A stretch of DNA of 27,362 bases from Mollicutes bacterium (GTDB taxonomy: Bacteria > Bacillota_I > Bacilli_A > Izemoplasmatales > Izemoplasmataceae): contig PWKX01000022.1 of assembly GCA_003559585.1 (NCBI GenBank), positions 1 to 27,362 on the forward strand, read 5' to 3'. The notes beneath the pieces are model-generated. The model made no database searches, had not been told where the DNA came from, and worked only from the letters and a program-made list of their open reading frames with translations. Of this stretch, positions 1-7,976 are shown piece by piece. The translations under genes and the position numbers were made by a program. Positions within the stretch are counted from its first letter, which is position 1, and every line of letters starts with the position of its first letter.

Positions 1-2
1 AT

Positions 3-350
3 TATGGCAGTGCGGTTGGATACGCGCTAAAGCATATTGATTCAGTGATGGTTTATCTAGAAGACGCTCGATTAGAAATTGATAATAACCGCGGTGAACG
101 TGCAATCAAACCATTTGTGATTGGTCGTAAGAACTGGCTCTTTAGTAACACACCTAATGGTGCATACGCTTCGTCAATCTTATATTCCATCGTTCAAACG
201 GCGATTTTAAATCAAATTAATCCCTATAAGTACATTTCACATGTCCTTCATATTTTGGCGAACACCAAAATCAATGAACTGGATTTAAATACCTTAACAC
301 CATACAATGAAGCCATTAGACAAAAATTTTCTATGAACAGTCCCCAGTGA
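3..350 (+). CDS. IS66-family transposase, C-terminal fragment (5' end outside window)
   Basis: The reading frame is open from the first full codon at position 3 and stops with TGA at 348-350, so this is the tail of a longer gene and not a small gene starting at 45. The fragment has the hallmark end of the IS66 DDE domain: YLEDARLEIDNNRGERAIKP, where the Glu of LEIDN is probably the last acidic residue of the DDE triad, then the GRKNWLFS motif and a helical C-terminal segment resembling the IS66 C-terminal domain. It would catalyse cut-and-paste of its own element together with the accessory IS66 proteins, which are not visible here. Family assignment is firm; whether the full gene is intact cannot be judged. 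Confidence 0.92.
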   Translation, partial: YGSAVGYALKHIDSVMVYLEDARLEIDNNRGERAIKPFVIGRKNWLFSNTPNGAYASSILYSIVQTAILNQINPYKYISHVLHILANTKINELDLNTLTPYNEAIRQKFSMNSPQ

Positions 351-370
351 TTCCACTAGGGACTTTTTTA
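339..370 (+). terminator. Rho-independent terminator of the IS66 transposase gene
   Basis: AGTCCC (339-344) pairs with GGGACT (359-364), and inside it AGTG (346-349) pairs with CACT (354-357) around an ATTC loop, leaving one C/A mismatch. Six T residues and a mixed T/A tract follow. The 5' arm overlaps the transposase stop codon. Confidence 0.85.
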
Positions 371-374
371 TTTT

Positions 375-402
375 GTCTAGACGTCCTTCAGTTGACGCTT
401 AC
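375..402 (-). repeat. IS66 right terminal inverted repeat
   Basis: The end reads GTAAGCGTCAACTGAAGG inward from 402 on the minus strand, matching the GTAA start expected of IS66 termini. The inner limit (375, at the palindrome GTCTAGAC) is an estimate because the left repeat is not in the window for comparison. Confidence 0.7.
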
Positions 403-420
403 ATAATACTGAGTCTTTTT

Positions 421-3309
421 TCATGAATCTTTGTATGAAGCGCGGATGCTTTTGATTGTTTGTCGCATGTCTTTTTCTAAACTTTTTTTGACGGCTTGTT
501 CGCGTTTACTTTGAGATTGCGTGACTTTGTGCAGAAGTTGTTGGTAGGTTTTAATCGTTGGTTCTAAGATGGCATCTAAGCGCTGTTTTTGTTTATCAAG
601 GGTGTACATGTTTGTATTAATTTGTTTTTGGTAATCGTTTTTTTGGGCGGTTTTTTCTTGCTTAAAGGTTTGTTTTAAATGCTGTTTGGTTTGTTTGTGT
701 TGTTTGATTAAACGTTTCTTAGATATCTCGGGGCGGTTGCTTGTTTTGATGGTTTTTGCTTTTTCATGATGTTTGTCTAAAAAGGCTATTTTGTCATTTT
801 CAACGTCAGCTAACGCTTCAGCCATTTGTTTTTCAAGGGCGGTTATGTGGTCTTGATAAGCTTTTTGTTCGTCAGCTTTTTTAGCTTCAATGGTAGAGAT
901 TTCTGCTTGGTTTTCAGCGTTAGTAAAGAGCTTGTCTTGTTTGTCTTTTAACGCTTTTAAGCGTGCTTTTGGACCTTTTACCTTGTCTTCATACATCGCT
1001 TTTGCTTCTTCGATGGCCTCATCTAGACGCTCTTTCGCCGTTGATGTCGCTTCTTGTTCAATGTATGGCGCCAGTGAGGTTTGTTCAGCTTGGGCTTTAA
1101 ACTGTCTTAGTTTTTCTTCGTTAACCTCTAACATGCTTTCAAAGGTTTCAACGGTTTTTTCATAAATCTTTTTCGCATCTTCACGGGCATGTGACGCGCG
1201 TTTTTTAGCGCGGTCAATGTGTGATTGGTAGCGTTGGACGGTTTCGTTTTGTTTTTCTAAATGGTCAATCTCATCAAGCTTTTCGCGGTATTGTGCTTTG
1301 ATGGCTTCTTGTTGGGCTTCAAGGGCTTTTTTGTCTTTGTCTTCAGTGAATAAAGCCAGTTTGTAGGCTAAGTCTTCTAATTTACGGTCACGTTCTTTAA
1401 TGAACTCTAAGCGATCGGTTTTATATGGTTGTTGGTGTTCAATGAGTTTTTCTTCCGCATACGCTTGTTCGCGTTTTAACGCTTGGTCGATGTTGTCTAA
1501 TCGTAAGTTGTATTCACTCTCAGCGTATTTTAATTGCTGTTTGGCAAAGTTGATTTGACTCTTAAGCGTGGTCCCAACCATTGCTTCATTCACGTCGTGT
1601 CCAACATCTAAGCGTTCAGCTTGGGCTTTGGTTAAATTCATTTCACTGTCGTATAAGGCTTGAATTTTAATGAGTTGTAACTCATGTTCTTTATCGGCCA
1701 GTTCAATGCGGGCTTGTTCGTAGATCATATCGTTTTTAATGGTTTCTTGTTGGCCTAATTGCTCAATGTTGGTTTGTTTGGTGGTGTCGGTTAACGCTTT
1801 GTCATAGGCCGCTAAGGTTTGATGGTGTTTGATGGTTAGGCTGTGTTTGTCAATGGCGGTTAATAGTTTTTTCTTTAAGCTGCGTTGTTCGAAATATTTA
1901 AGTTTTAGCGCTTTACTTAAGGTCATTTGAGCGTCTTTGTAGGTGTTTTTAAGTTCATGGATTAATGTGGCGCTACTGATTTGTTGTTCGATGATCATAT
2001 CGTGTTTATCAAGCATGATCTCATGCATGTGTGTCATGAAAGATAGGGCTTGTTCAAATAACTTAAGCTGGGCGTTAAAGACTGTTTTTAAATAATCAAC
2101 CAACGCCTGGTTAAAGGTTTTATCTTTGTTTAGCGATTGATAATCTTCTTTTAATTTAAACAATTCGCTTGAATCTTGTTTGGCCATTTGTGCTTTGGCT
2201 TTTTCAAAGCGAAGCGCTGTGCGTTTTCTTTCAAAGTCAATCTCGGTGTTCATCGCTTGTTTGATGAGTTTTTTACGTTGGGTTTTAACTAAGGTTTGGG
2301 CTTTATCTTCGAGCTTTTCACTCATCAGTTTTTGATTGGCTTTGATGCGTTTATTGTAGGTTTTAAGCAGTGCTTTTAAGGTGTCTTCTTGCCCTGTTTT
2401 CTCAGCGTAAATGATTTTGATTTTAAGTTGTTGGATGTCATCCTCTAAGGTGCTTTTGGCGTCGGTTTCTTTTTTGATTTTCTTTTGATGTTTACGCGTT
2501 AAGTCATTTAAGGTATCTTCGTAAATGGATTGCAGTTTAACATCAAGGTCATTGAGGGTTTCATCACGGGTTGTTTTTAGGTTTTGTTCGTCTTCTTCAA
2601 GGCGCGTTATTCTGTTCGTGATGGTTTGGTTTAAGCGTTCATCTAAACTGATGTCTTCAGTTTGTTCGCTATGGAATAAGTGATGACGGTCATTGAAAAC
2701 AGCGGTCAGTTCAGAAACCGACTCAAGCATTGATGTTTGTGTTTTGTGTAAGGTTTGGTTAAACGCGTCTAAATCTTGAATGAGGGTTTGATTTAAGGGT
2801 GCTTTCATGTCGAAATAAGCCCAAAGATTGTCTGTGAAATCGGTTAGAAACGTTAATAAGGGCTCTTGGACTTGTTTGGCGTATGGGGTTAAGACATCTT
2901 CAGAGGCTAAGGTGTCTTTTAAGGTTTTAAATAACGTGGTTTCTAAGTGTTTAATGGAGATGTTTTCGCGTGTGTTTACAAACGAATCAATGTTTTCACG
3001 GCGAATGGATTGTAAGGCCTCAAAGATTTTGTTTTTACTATCGATTAAGGCGTTTAGCTGTTTCATGCTGGTTTCGTGTTCTTTATCATTGATGCCTTTT
3101 TTTAACCGTGAAATATCCGCATTTAAAATGCGCAGTTTTTCTTGGGATTCCTCAAGCCGTTTTTGATGGGCTGATTTTAGTTTTTGATTGGCATCAACCA
3201 CATCGCCGATTAAGTCTTGCAATAATTGACTTTCTTTTTGCAAGTCTTCATCGATCAGTTTGGATAAGTTGGTCAAAGTGGGGTTTGATACATCGTATTT
3301 ATCGGCCAT
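421..3309 (-). CDS. Giant coiled-coil protein A (962 aa), function unknown
   Basis: The start is ATG at 3309-3307, 14 bases after the stop of the upstream coiled-coil gene, with a strong AGGAGG Shine-Dalgarno on the minus strand just before it. The protein is almost entirely charged and polar (Lys, Glu, Gln, Asp, Thr) with regularly spaced Leu/Ile, few prolines, one Trp and no Cys that I noticed, as expected of a long coiled coil. There is no signal peptide, membrane segment, Walker motif or other catalytic signature. Two stretches are less coil-like: around residue 150 (LTPYAKQVQEPLLTFLTDF and following) and around 400-440 (YLKTVFNAQLKLFEQ). The second resembles a stretch at the same position in protein B. 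No function can be assigned; a cytoplasmic filament or scaffold is an inference. SMC-type ATPase is unlikely because no nucleotide-binding head is present. Confidence 0.85.
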   Translation of the reverse strand: MADKYDVSNPTLTNLSKLIDEDLQKESQLLQDLIGDVVDANQKLKSAHQKRLEESQEKLRILNADISRLKKGINDKEHETSMKQLNALIDSKNKIFEALQSIRRENIDSFVNTRENISIKHLETTLFKTLKDTLASEDVLTPYAKQVQEPLLTFLTDFTDNLWAYFDMKAPLNQTLIQDLDAFNQTLHKTQTSMLESVSELTAVFNDRHHLFHSEQTEDISLDERLNQTITNRITRLEEDEQNLKTTRDETLNDLDVKLQSIYEDTLNDLTRKHQKKIKKETDAKSTLEDDIQQLKIKIIYAEKTGQEDTLKALLKTYNKRIKANQKLMSEKLEDKAQTLVKTQRKKLIKQAMNTEIDFERKRTALRFEKAKAQMAKQDSSELFKLKEDYQSLNKDKTFNQALVDYLKTVFNAQLKLFEQALSFMTHMHEIMLDKHDMIIEQQISSATLIHELKNTYKDAQMTLSKALKLKYFEQRSLKKKLLTAIDKHSLTIKHHQTLAAYDKALTDTTKQTNIEQLGQQETIKNDMIYEQARIELADKEHELQLIKIQALYDSEMNLTKAQAERLDVGHDVNEAMVGTTLKSQINFAKQQLKYAESEYNLRLDNIDQALKREQAYAEEKLIEHQQPYKTDRLEFIKERDRKLEDLAYKLALFTEDKDKKALEAQQEAIKAQYREKLDEIDHLEKQNETVQRYQSHIDRAKKRASHAREDAKKIYEKTVETFESMLEVNEEKLRQFKAQAEQTSLAPYIEQEATSTAKERLDEAIEEAKAMYEDKVKGPKARLKALKDKQDKLFTNAENQAEISTIEAKKADEQKAYQDHITALEKQMAEALADVENDKIAFLDKHHEKAKTIKTSNRPEISKKRLIKQHKQTKQHLKQTFKQEKTAQKNDYQKQINTNMYTLDKQKQRLDAILEPTIKTYQQLLHKVTQSQSKREQAVKKSLEKDMRQTIKSIRASYKDS

Positions 3310-3323
3310 GGGAATCCTCCTTT

Positions 3324-6300
3324 CTATTGCTTTGTGATGTCTTCTTTAATGTGCTGAATGTAGTCGTTGAATTGTTTGAAATCATCATCAAAGACTTGTT
3401 CAGCACTCTGGGTGTTGATGTGTTGTTCGGGCATGAAGTTCGCTTGAATCTCAGTTAGGTTTTTGGCTAAATCATCATGGAATTGACTGAAGGTATCATA
3501 AAGGGTGGTTTCTTTATCGTGAATGGTTTTGTTTAAAGCATCTAAGCGGGTTGTTTTTAAACGCACAGTATCGTTTAATGAGCGAAGGGCTTTATCAATG
3601 TCGGTTTCTAAACGGGCTTTTGAGGATAAAATTTGTGTTTCATAATCATCGGTGTCTTTGGTTAATGAAGCTTTTTCTTCCTCTAAAGCGGCGTTTGTTC
3701 TCTCTTTAATCAAGTTAATATCACGTTGTTCACGGTCATATACGTATTGATAGTGTTTATCGGCTTCTTCGTGTTTTTCTTGTAAAGATTGCTCGATGTC
3801 TTCGATGGATTTTTGAACGTGGTTTAAGGTGAAGGTGTATAATTTTTCTGCGTCTTCTAAGCGCTCATGGATGATGTTGATTCTTGAGGCGTAGTAGGTT
3901 TTAATGCTTTCTATCTTTTTTGCTTTTGTGTTTTGAAGGTTGGTTTGTTCGGTTTGATTGTTGGCCGCAAACGTCGCATCTAGTTGATCAAGGGTGTCTT
4001 GATAAGTGTCTTTTTGATCATAAAGCTTATCGGCTTCGTGTTTGATGTTTTCGCGGTCGATCAATAAAGGTTCAATCGCTTGTTTTTGTTTTTGTTTATG
4101 GGTTTGTTTGTGGTCTTGAAGTGCTTTTTCTTGTGTTAAATGCAATTGTGTTTGTTCGGCTTCTAAGGGTTTTAAAGCCGCTTGGTGGCGCTCGGTTTCT
4201 TTTTCTATGGCTTGTTTTTTAGAGTAGGTTGCTTTATCGAGTTTTTTCTGGTCGCTTGTTGTGAAGGGTTCAAACAAAGCTTCAATTTGGGTGCTGGTTT
4301 CTTCATAATGTTTTTTGATGATGGTGGTGATGTCTTTTAGCATGGTTTCAATGTGTGTTTTTAAGGTGTTAAACTGCAAGGTTTCTTTTCGTTTAAGCAG
4401 CTGATAGGGTTTGGCTTGTTTGGCTTCAATTGTGGTTTTAATGGCATTGGATTTTTGTTTGAGGGTGTCTAGTTGTTTTTGTTGTTGTGCCGTTAGTTTT
4501 TGCGTTTGAGCCCTGGGATGGCCCTGTTGTTCAAGGGTTTGTTTTTTCTCGGTATAAATGTGGTCATACGTCACCTCAAGCGCTTGTTGGCAGGCGTCAA
4601 TAAAGTAAAGCAGTGATTCTTTAAAGCCACGTGTTAAGGGTGGCAGTAGTGTTTTTAAATCATCGGTGGTTGTTTGAAGGCGGGCTTGTGTGTCTTTGAT
4701 TGTTTGTCGTTGTTGTTGATAGCTGGCTTTCAATGGGTTTAAGCGCGCTTTGATTAAACGGTTTACCTCATCAAGGTTGCTGATGGCTTGTTCGCTTTCA
4801 CGTTTGAAAGCTTGTTCGATGAAGGCTAGGCGTTCTTGGTGGTGTTCTTTTTCAGCTTCGATCGATTGAGTTAGCGCATTTGTTTCTTGCTTGTGTGTGG
4901 CACGTAGTGATTCGAGTGACCGTTTTAAAGCTTGTGCTTCACGGCTTTCAATTTGTTCGATATGGTCATTAAGACGACTGATTTGACGTTCTTTATCGGA
5001 AATCATGAGTTCGATCCGTCTGATTTGTTGTTTGGTGTCATCGGCTTGTTCAGCTTGTTGAAGGGCCAAGGCTTTTTCTTGTTCTAAGCCTTTTAAGGTG
5101 AGCTCTTTTTCAAGGATGCGGATGTCTAGGGTTTGTCTTTTTTTCAATTGTTTTTCATCGGTATGCGCGTGTTTTTTTCTTAGGTCATAGGTTAACGCTG
5201 CGGTTTCTTTTTCGAAGGTGAGCGTCTTTTTTTGGATGGCACTCGTTTTTTCAGCTTCTAGTGTTTTTAACGTTTGAGTTTCTTTTTCTTTATCAATTTT
5301 ATGCAGACATTCGGTGGTTTTTAAGGTTTGTTTGGTTTCAATGTCGTTGATGGTTTTTTCATGCTCTTTTTGTCTTAAGGTCATCTCGTGTCTTAAACTG
5401 GCATCCTTTTTTTCAATGTCAATTTTTTCACGGTGGATGATGATTTCTTTTTGGGCGTCTTTTGTGTCTAAAAAAGCACGAATATCATCGGCTTCTTCAT
5501 AGAGTGGTTTTAACGATTTGGTGGTATCATATAACGCAAAAAGACGTTCTTGTTCAAACGTAATCAAGGCTTTGAATGTTTCTGTTAGTAACGTTTTAAT
5601 GGCGTGTAAATACCCTTGATCGTGTTGATGATCACCAAGGGTTTTTAAGTGCTCGTGGCGGTTTGCTTGTGTTTGTTGGAAAATGTCGAACTTATCTTTG
5701 ATCATGGTGACGTGCTGATCAACGATGCTCATATGATGGTCGAAATCGGTGTTGATTTGTTTGGTGAGGGTCTGAAAAATCTCTTGCATGGTTTGTGTTG
5801 AGGATTCGATGAGTGTATAAAGCGCCTGGCTGTGTTCGTTTAAGGTTTGTTCGCGGTTGGTGTTTAAATCGATTTGTTTTTGAATGAAGGTTTGTTCTTG
5901 TTTGTCTTCGGTTTGCTTTAATTGATATTTTAAACGGTTGGTCTCCTCAGCCACATCAAAGCTTAGTCGTTTGTTAAAGGTTTCAATGTCATTGGCTGTT
6001 TCATGTTTGATGCGCTCAGTGATGGTATTAAAAGCCATCAACGGTTTTTGTAATGCGTCTTTGTTTTTATAAAGTTGCCGCGTGAATGTTTTGTGATGGT
6101 CATTCAAGGTTTTGCGTAAGTCGTTGATATGACGGTTATAGGCATTGTGTTGTTTTTGGATGGTATCTTGTGTGGCGGCTTGTTCGTCTTTAATGTCTGT
6201 GATAATGCTGTTGATTTTAGCTTCTAAGTCAGTTTCGATGGTCTTTGCGCGTGCTTTTTCGTCTTCGTATTGTTGATAGACAGACGAAAGCAAGCCATCA

Positions 6301-6800
6301 ATGTCTGTCATGAGGGCTTGTTTGTTTGCTTCTAAGTTTTGTTCATGGACGCGTATTTTTTGCTCAAAGGCTTCGGTTTGAGCTTTGTATTTGTTTTCAA
6401 TGGCTTGCATGGTTTGTGTTTTTTTCTGGCGTGCGGTCTCAATGCTTTTGTCTAAGGCGGTTAAGGTTTGTTTGTGGTTGTCTTGAACCGATTGGATGGT
6501 TTGCTTAACGTTGTTGGTCATGTTGTTTAACGTGTCTTTTTGTTGTTGGATTGATTGGTCATAGGATTTATTGAGATCGCGTAAGGTTTTAGTATGGTTC
6601 TTTTTAAGCGTTCGCAGCTGTGTTTGATGATGGTGTTCGTTTGTCTCAAACGCTTTTTGTGCATCTGAAAGAATATCATCATACGATTGTTTCATATCGA
6701 TGATTTGTTTTTGTACAGGTTTTATTTGTCGTTGATACGATTTTTCAATCGCATAGAGTGATTTTTCTAAGGGTTTGTTAGATTGTGATTTTTCACGCAT
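3324..6800 (-). CDS. Giant coiled-coil protein B (1158 aa), function unknown
   Basis: This is the first gene of the two-gene minus-strand operon; ATG at 6800-6798 follows a purine-rich AAAGGGGGG ribosome binding site. Composition is that of a very long coiled coil (Lys/Glu/Gln/Thr/Asp/His rich, Leu and Ile spaced through it, only two Cys that I noticed, no transmembrane or secretion signal, no P-loop). Breaks in the coil are visible near residues 395-420 (LLTETFKALITFEQ) and near 715-745 (LLPPLTRGFKESLLYFIDACQ). The first break resembles protein A at the same distance from the N-terminus, suggesting the pair arose by duplication. If fully alpha-helical it would be well over 100 nm long. Mollicutes have other large coiled-coil cytoskeletal or adhesion-associated proteins (for example HMW2 of Mycoplasma pneumoniae), but I see no recognisable homology to name. 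Confidence 0.85.
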   Translation of the reverse strand: MREKSQSNKPLEKSLYAIEKSYQRQIKPVQKQIIDMKQSYDDILSDAQKAFETNEHHHQTQLRTLKKNHTKTLRDLNKSYDQSIQQQKDTLNNMTNNVKQTIQSVQDNHKQTLTALDKSIETARQKKTQTMQAIENKYKAQTEAFEQKIRVHEQNLEANKQALMTDIDGLLSSVYQQYEDEKARAKTIETDLEAKINSIITDIKDEQAATQDTIQKQHNAYNRHINDLRKTLNDHHKTFTRQLYKNKDALQKPLMAFNTITERIKHETANDIETFNKRLSFDVAEETNRLKYQLKQTEDKQEQTFIQKQIDLNTNREQTLNEHSQALYTLIESSTQTMQEIFQTLTKQINTDFDHHMSIVDQHVTMIKDKFDIFQQTQANRHEHLKTLGDHQHDQGYLHAIKTLLTETFKALITFEQERLFALYDTTKSLKPLYEEADDIRAFLDTKDAQKEIIIHREKIDIEKKDASLRHEMTLRQKEHEKTINDIETKQTLKTTECLHKIDKEKETQTLKTLEAEKTSAIQKKTLTFEKETAALTYDLRKKHAHTDEKQLKKRQTLDIRILEKELTLKGLEQEKALALQQAEQADDTKQQIRRIELMISDKERQISRLNDHIEQIESREAQALKRSLESLRATHKQETNALTQSIEAEKEHHQERLAFIEQAFKRESEQAISNLDEVNRLIKARLNPLKASYQQQRQTIKDTQARLQTTTDDLKTLLPPLTRGFKESLLYFIDACQQALEVTYDHIYTEKKQTLEQQGHPRAQTQKLTAQQQKQLDTLKQKSNAIKTTIEAKQAKPYQLLKRKETLQFNTLKTHIETMLKDITTIIKKHYEETSTQIEALFEPFTTSDQKKLDKATYSKKQAIEKETERHQAALKPLEAEQTQLHLTQEKALQDHKQTHKQKQKQAIEPLLIDRENIKHEADKLYDQKDTYQDTLDQLDATFAANNQTEQTNLQNTKAKKIESIKTYYASRINIIHERLEDAEKLYTFTLNHVQKSIEDIEQSLQEKHEEADKHYQYVYDREQRDINLIKERTNAALEEEKASLTKDTDDYETQILSSKARLETDIDKALRSLNDTVRLKTTRLDALNKTIHDKETTLYDTFSQFHDDLAKNLTEIQANFMPEQHINTQSAEQVFDDDFKQFNDYIQHIKEDITKQ

Positions 6801-6824
6801 CAGAGTGCCCCCCTTTAATGGCTT

Positions 6825-6845
6825 AGGTGTAAGCGATTTACACCT
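6825..6845. promoter_or_regulatory. Perfect inverted repeat at the start of the coiled-coil operon transcript
   Basis: AGGTGTAA (6825-6832) and TTACACCT (6838-6845) form an 8-bp perfect inverted repeat with a 5-bp spacer. It lies immediately downstream of the predicted minus-strand -10 box and about 25 bases before the start codon of protein B. This suits a repressor operator or a 5' leader hairpin. No T run follows on the minus strand, so it is not a terminator. Confidence 0.5.
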
Positions 6846-6851
6846 TACTTC

Positions 6852-6880
6852 ATTTTATCATACCACTGGGTATAACACAA
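6852..6880 (-). promoter_or_regulatory. Predicted promoter of the coiled-coil operon
   Basis: Read on the minus strand, TTGTGT (6880-6875) and TAAAAT (6857-6852) are 17 bases apart, and TG is placed correctly for an extended -10 (TGATAAAAT). The -35 is weak. The expected start of transcription falls at the edge of the inverted repeat 6825-6845. Confidence 0.5.
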
Positions 6881-6882
6881 CG

Positions 6883-6891
6883 TGATATAAT
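6883..6891 (+). promoter_or_regulatory. Predicted extended -10 promoter for ruvB
   Basis: TGATATAAT is a perfect extended -10 element, without a convincing -35. It would start transcription near 6898 and give a leader of about 50-65 bases before ruvB. It overlaps the divergent promoter region of the coiled-coil operon. Confidence 0.5.
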
Positions 6892-6911
6892 CTTAAAATA
6901 ACGGGTTTATG

Positions 6912-6939
6912 TTGTAAAAGTTGGATGTTTGTGTATAAT
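6912..6939 (+). promoter_or_regulatory. Second candidate promoter for ruvB
   Basis: TTGTAA (6912-6917) and TATAAT (6934-6939) are 16 bases apart. Transcription would start near 6946, on top of the first possible ruvB start codon (6945); used alone it would favour the ATG at 6963. Confidence 0.45.
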
Positions 6940-6962
6940 TTTTAATGAAAGTTGGTGTTGTT

Positions 6963-7976
6963 ATGAGTGATGATCTTTTACGGGATGAAACCTTGAAAGA
7001 TGACGTTGAACAAATTGAATTAAGACCAAAGTATTTGGATCAATACATCGGACAAACGCATGTCAAAGAAATGATGCATATTTTTATAACGGCGGCTAAA
7101 GCACGCCGTGAGAGTCTTGATCATGTGTTGCTTTATGGACCACCAGGCTTAGGGAAAACCACACTGGCCAACATTGTGGCCAATGAGATTGGTGTGTCGA
7201 TTAAAATAGCCAGTGGCCCCAGCATAGAAAAAAGTGGGGATTTGGCTGTGTTGTTGACGTCATTAGAACCGGGTGATATTTTGTTTATCGATGAGATTCA
7301 CCGCTTGCCACGCATCGTTGAAGAAGTGCTTTATCCAGCGATGGAAGATTTTGCGATTGATTTGATCGTTGGCAAAGATGAAACCTCTAAATCCATTCGG
7401 GTTGATTTACCCCCGTTTACTTTAATTGGGGCCACGACTCGGTATGGTGATTTAACCGCCCCTTTAAGAGACCGGTTTGGGGTCGTACATAAATTAGAGT
7501 ATTACGACCAAACCTCATTAGAAGCGATTTGCCGGCGTACCGCCAGTATTTATGACGTTGAGATTGAAGCTCAAAGTGTGAAAGAATTGGCCAAAAGAAG
7601 TAGAGGCACACCGCGAATTGTCAATCGTTTGTTTAGACGGATTCGCGATTTTGCGGATGTTTTAAACGAAGGTGTGATCGATCTAGCGATCACAAAACAA
7701 GCACTTGAAAAACTACAGATCGATGCGGTTGGTTTAGATCAAAAAGACCACGATTATTTAAAAGGGTTAATCGACACCTACGGCGGGGGACCAGTGGGGG
7801 TTGAATCACTGGCCAGTTCGATTGGTGAGGAAGTGACCACGATTGAGGATGTTTATGAGCCCTACCTTTTAAAACTCGGCTTTATCAAACGCACCCCAAG
7901 AGGCAGGCAAGCCACTGAAAAAGCGTATAAACATTTGAAAAAATCTTATCAAGGTGGCTTATTTAATGAAAACTAA
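6963..7976 (+). CDS. ruvB: Holliday junction branch migration ATPase RuvB
   Basis: RuvB is the hexameric AAA+ motor that, with RuvA, drives branch migration of Holliday junctions in recombinational repair. From the ATG at 6963 the protein is 337 aa, close to the family's usual length. It shows the N-terminal [12 protein letters not shown] motif (20-31), Walker A GPPGLGKT (59-66), Walker B FIDEIH (108-113), sensor-1 GATTR, the LRDRFG arginine-finger region, and the C-terminal winged-helix with RTPRGRQAT. An in-frame ATG at 6945 would add six residues (MKVGVV); neither start has a strong Shine-Dalgarno, and I prefer 6963 because a good -10 box sits immediately before 6945. ruvA, its usual neighbour, is not upstream. 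The gene overlaps queA by 11 bases. Confidence 0.95.
   Translation: MSDDLLRDETLKDDVEQIELRPKYLDQYIGQTHVKEMMHIFITAAKARRESLDHVLLYGPPGLGKTTLANIVANEIGVSIKIASGPSIEKSGDLAVLLTSLEPGDILFIDEIHRLPRIVEEVLYPAMEDFAIDLIVGKDETSKSIRVDLPPFTLIGATTRYGDLTAPLRDRFGVVHKLEYYDQTSLEAICRRTASIYDVEIEAQSVKELAKRSRGTPRIVNRLFRRIRDFADVLNEGVIDLAITKQALEKLQIDAVGLDQKDHDYLKGLIDTYGGGPVGVESLASSIGEEVTTIEDVYEPYLLKLGFIKRTPRGRQATEKAYKHLKKSYQGGLFNEN

Larger units (their letters stand above)
1..402 (+). mobile_element. IS66-family insertion sequence, right end
   Basis: The segment holds the C-terminal part of an IS66-type transposase, a rho-independent terminator, and a terminal inverted repeat ending in GACGCTTAC at 402. Read inward from the end, this is GTAAGCGTC, the GTAA-type terminus known for IS66 family elements. 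The left end lies outside the window. IS66 elements usually make 8-bp target duplications, so 403-410 (ataatact) is the expected duplicated target; the other copy cannot be seen. The element abuts the 3' end of the minus-strand coiled-coil operon. Confidence 0.85.

Noticed and set aside
890..3458. Several plus-strand open frames of 60-116 codons within the coiled-coil genes
   Set aside because: They are shadows of the minus-strand genes, rich in Ser/Phe/Leu/Cys as expected of antisense frames, and lack ribosome binding sites.
421..6800. GT-rich, repetitive-looking top strand as a non-coding repeat array or CRISPR
   Set aside because: The bias is explained by Lys, Gln, Thr and Glu codons of coiled-coil proteins on the other strand; there are no regularly spaced identical repeats.
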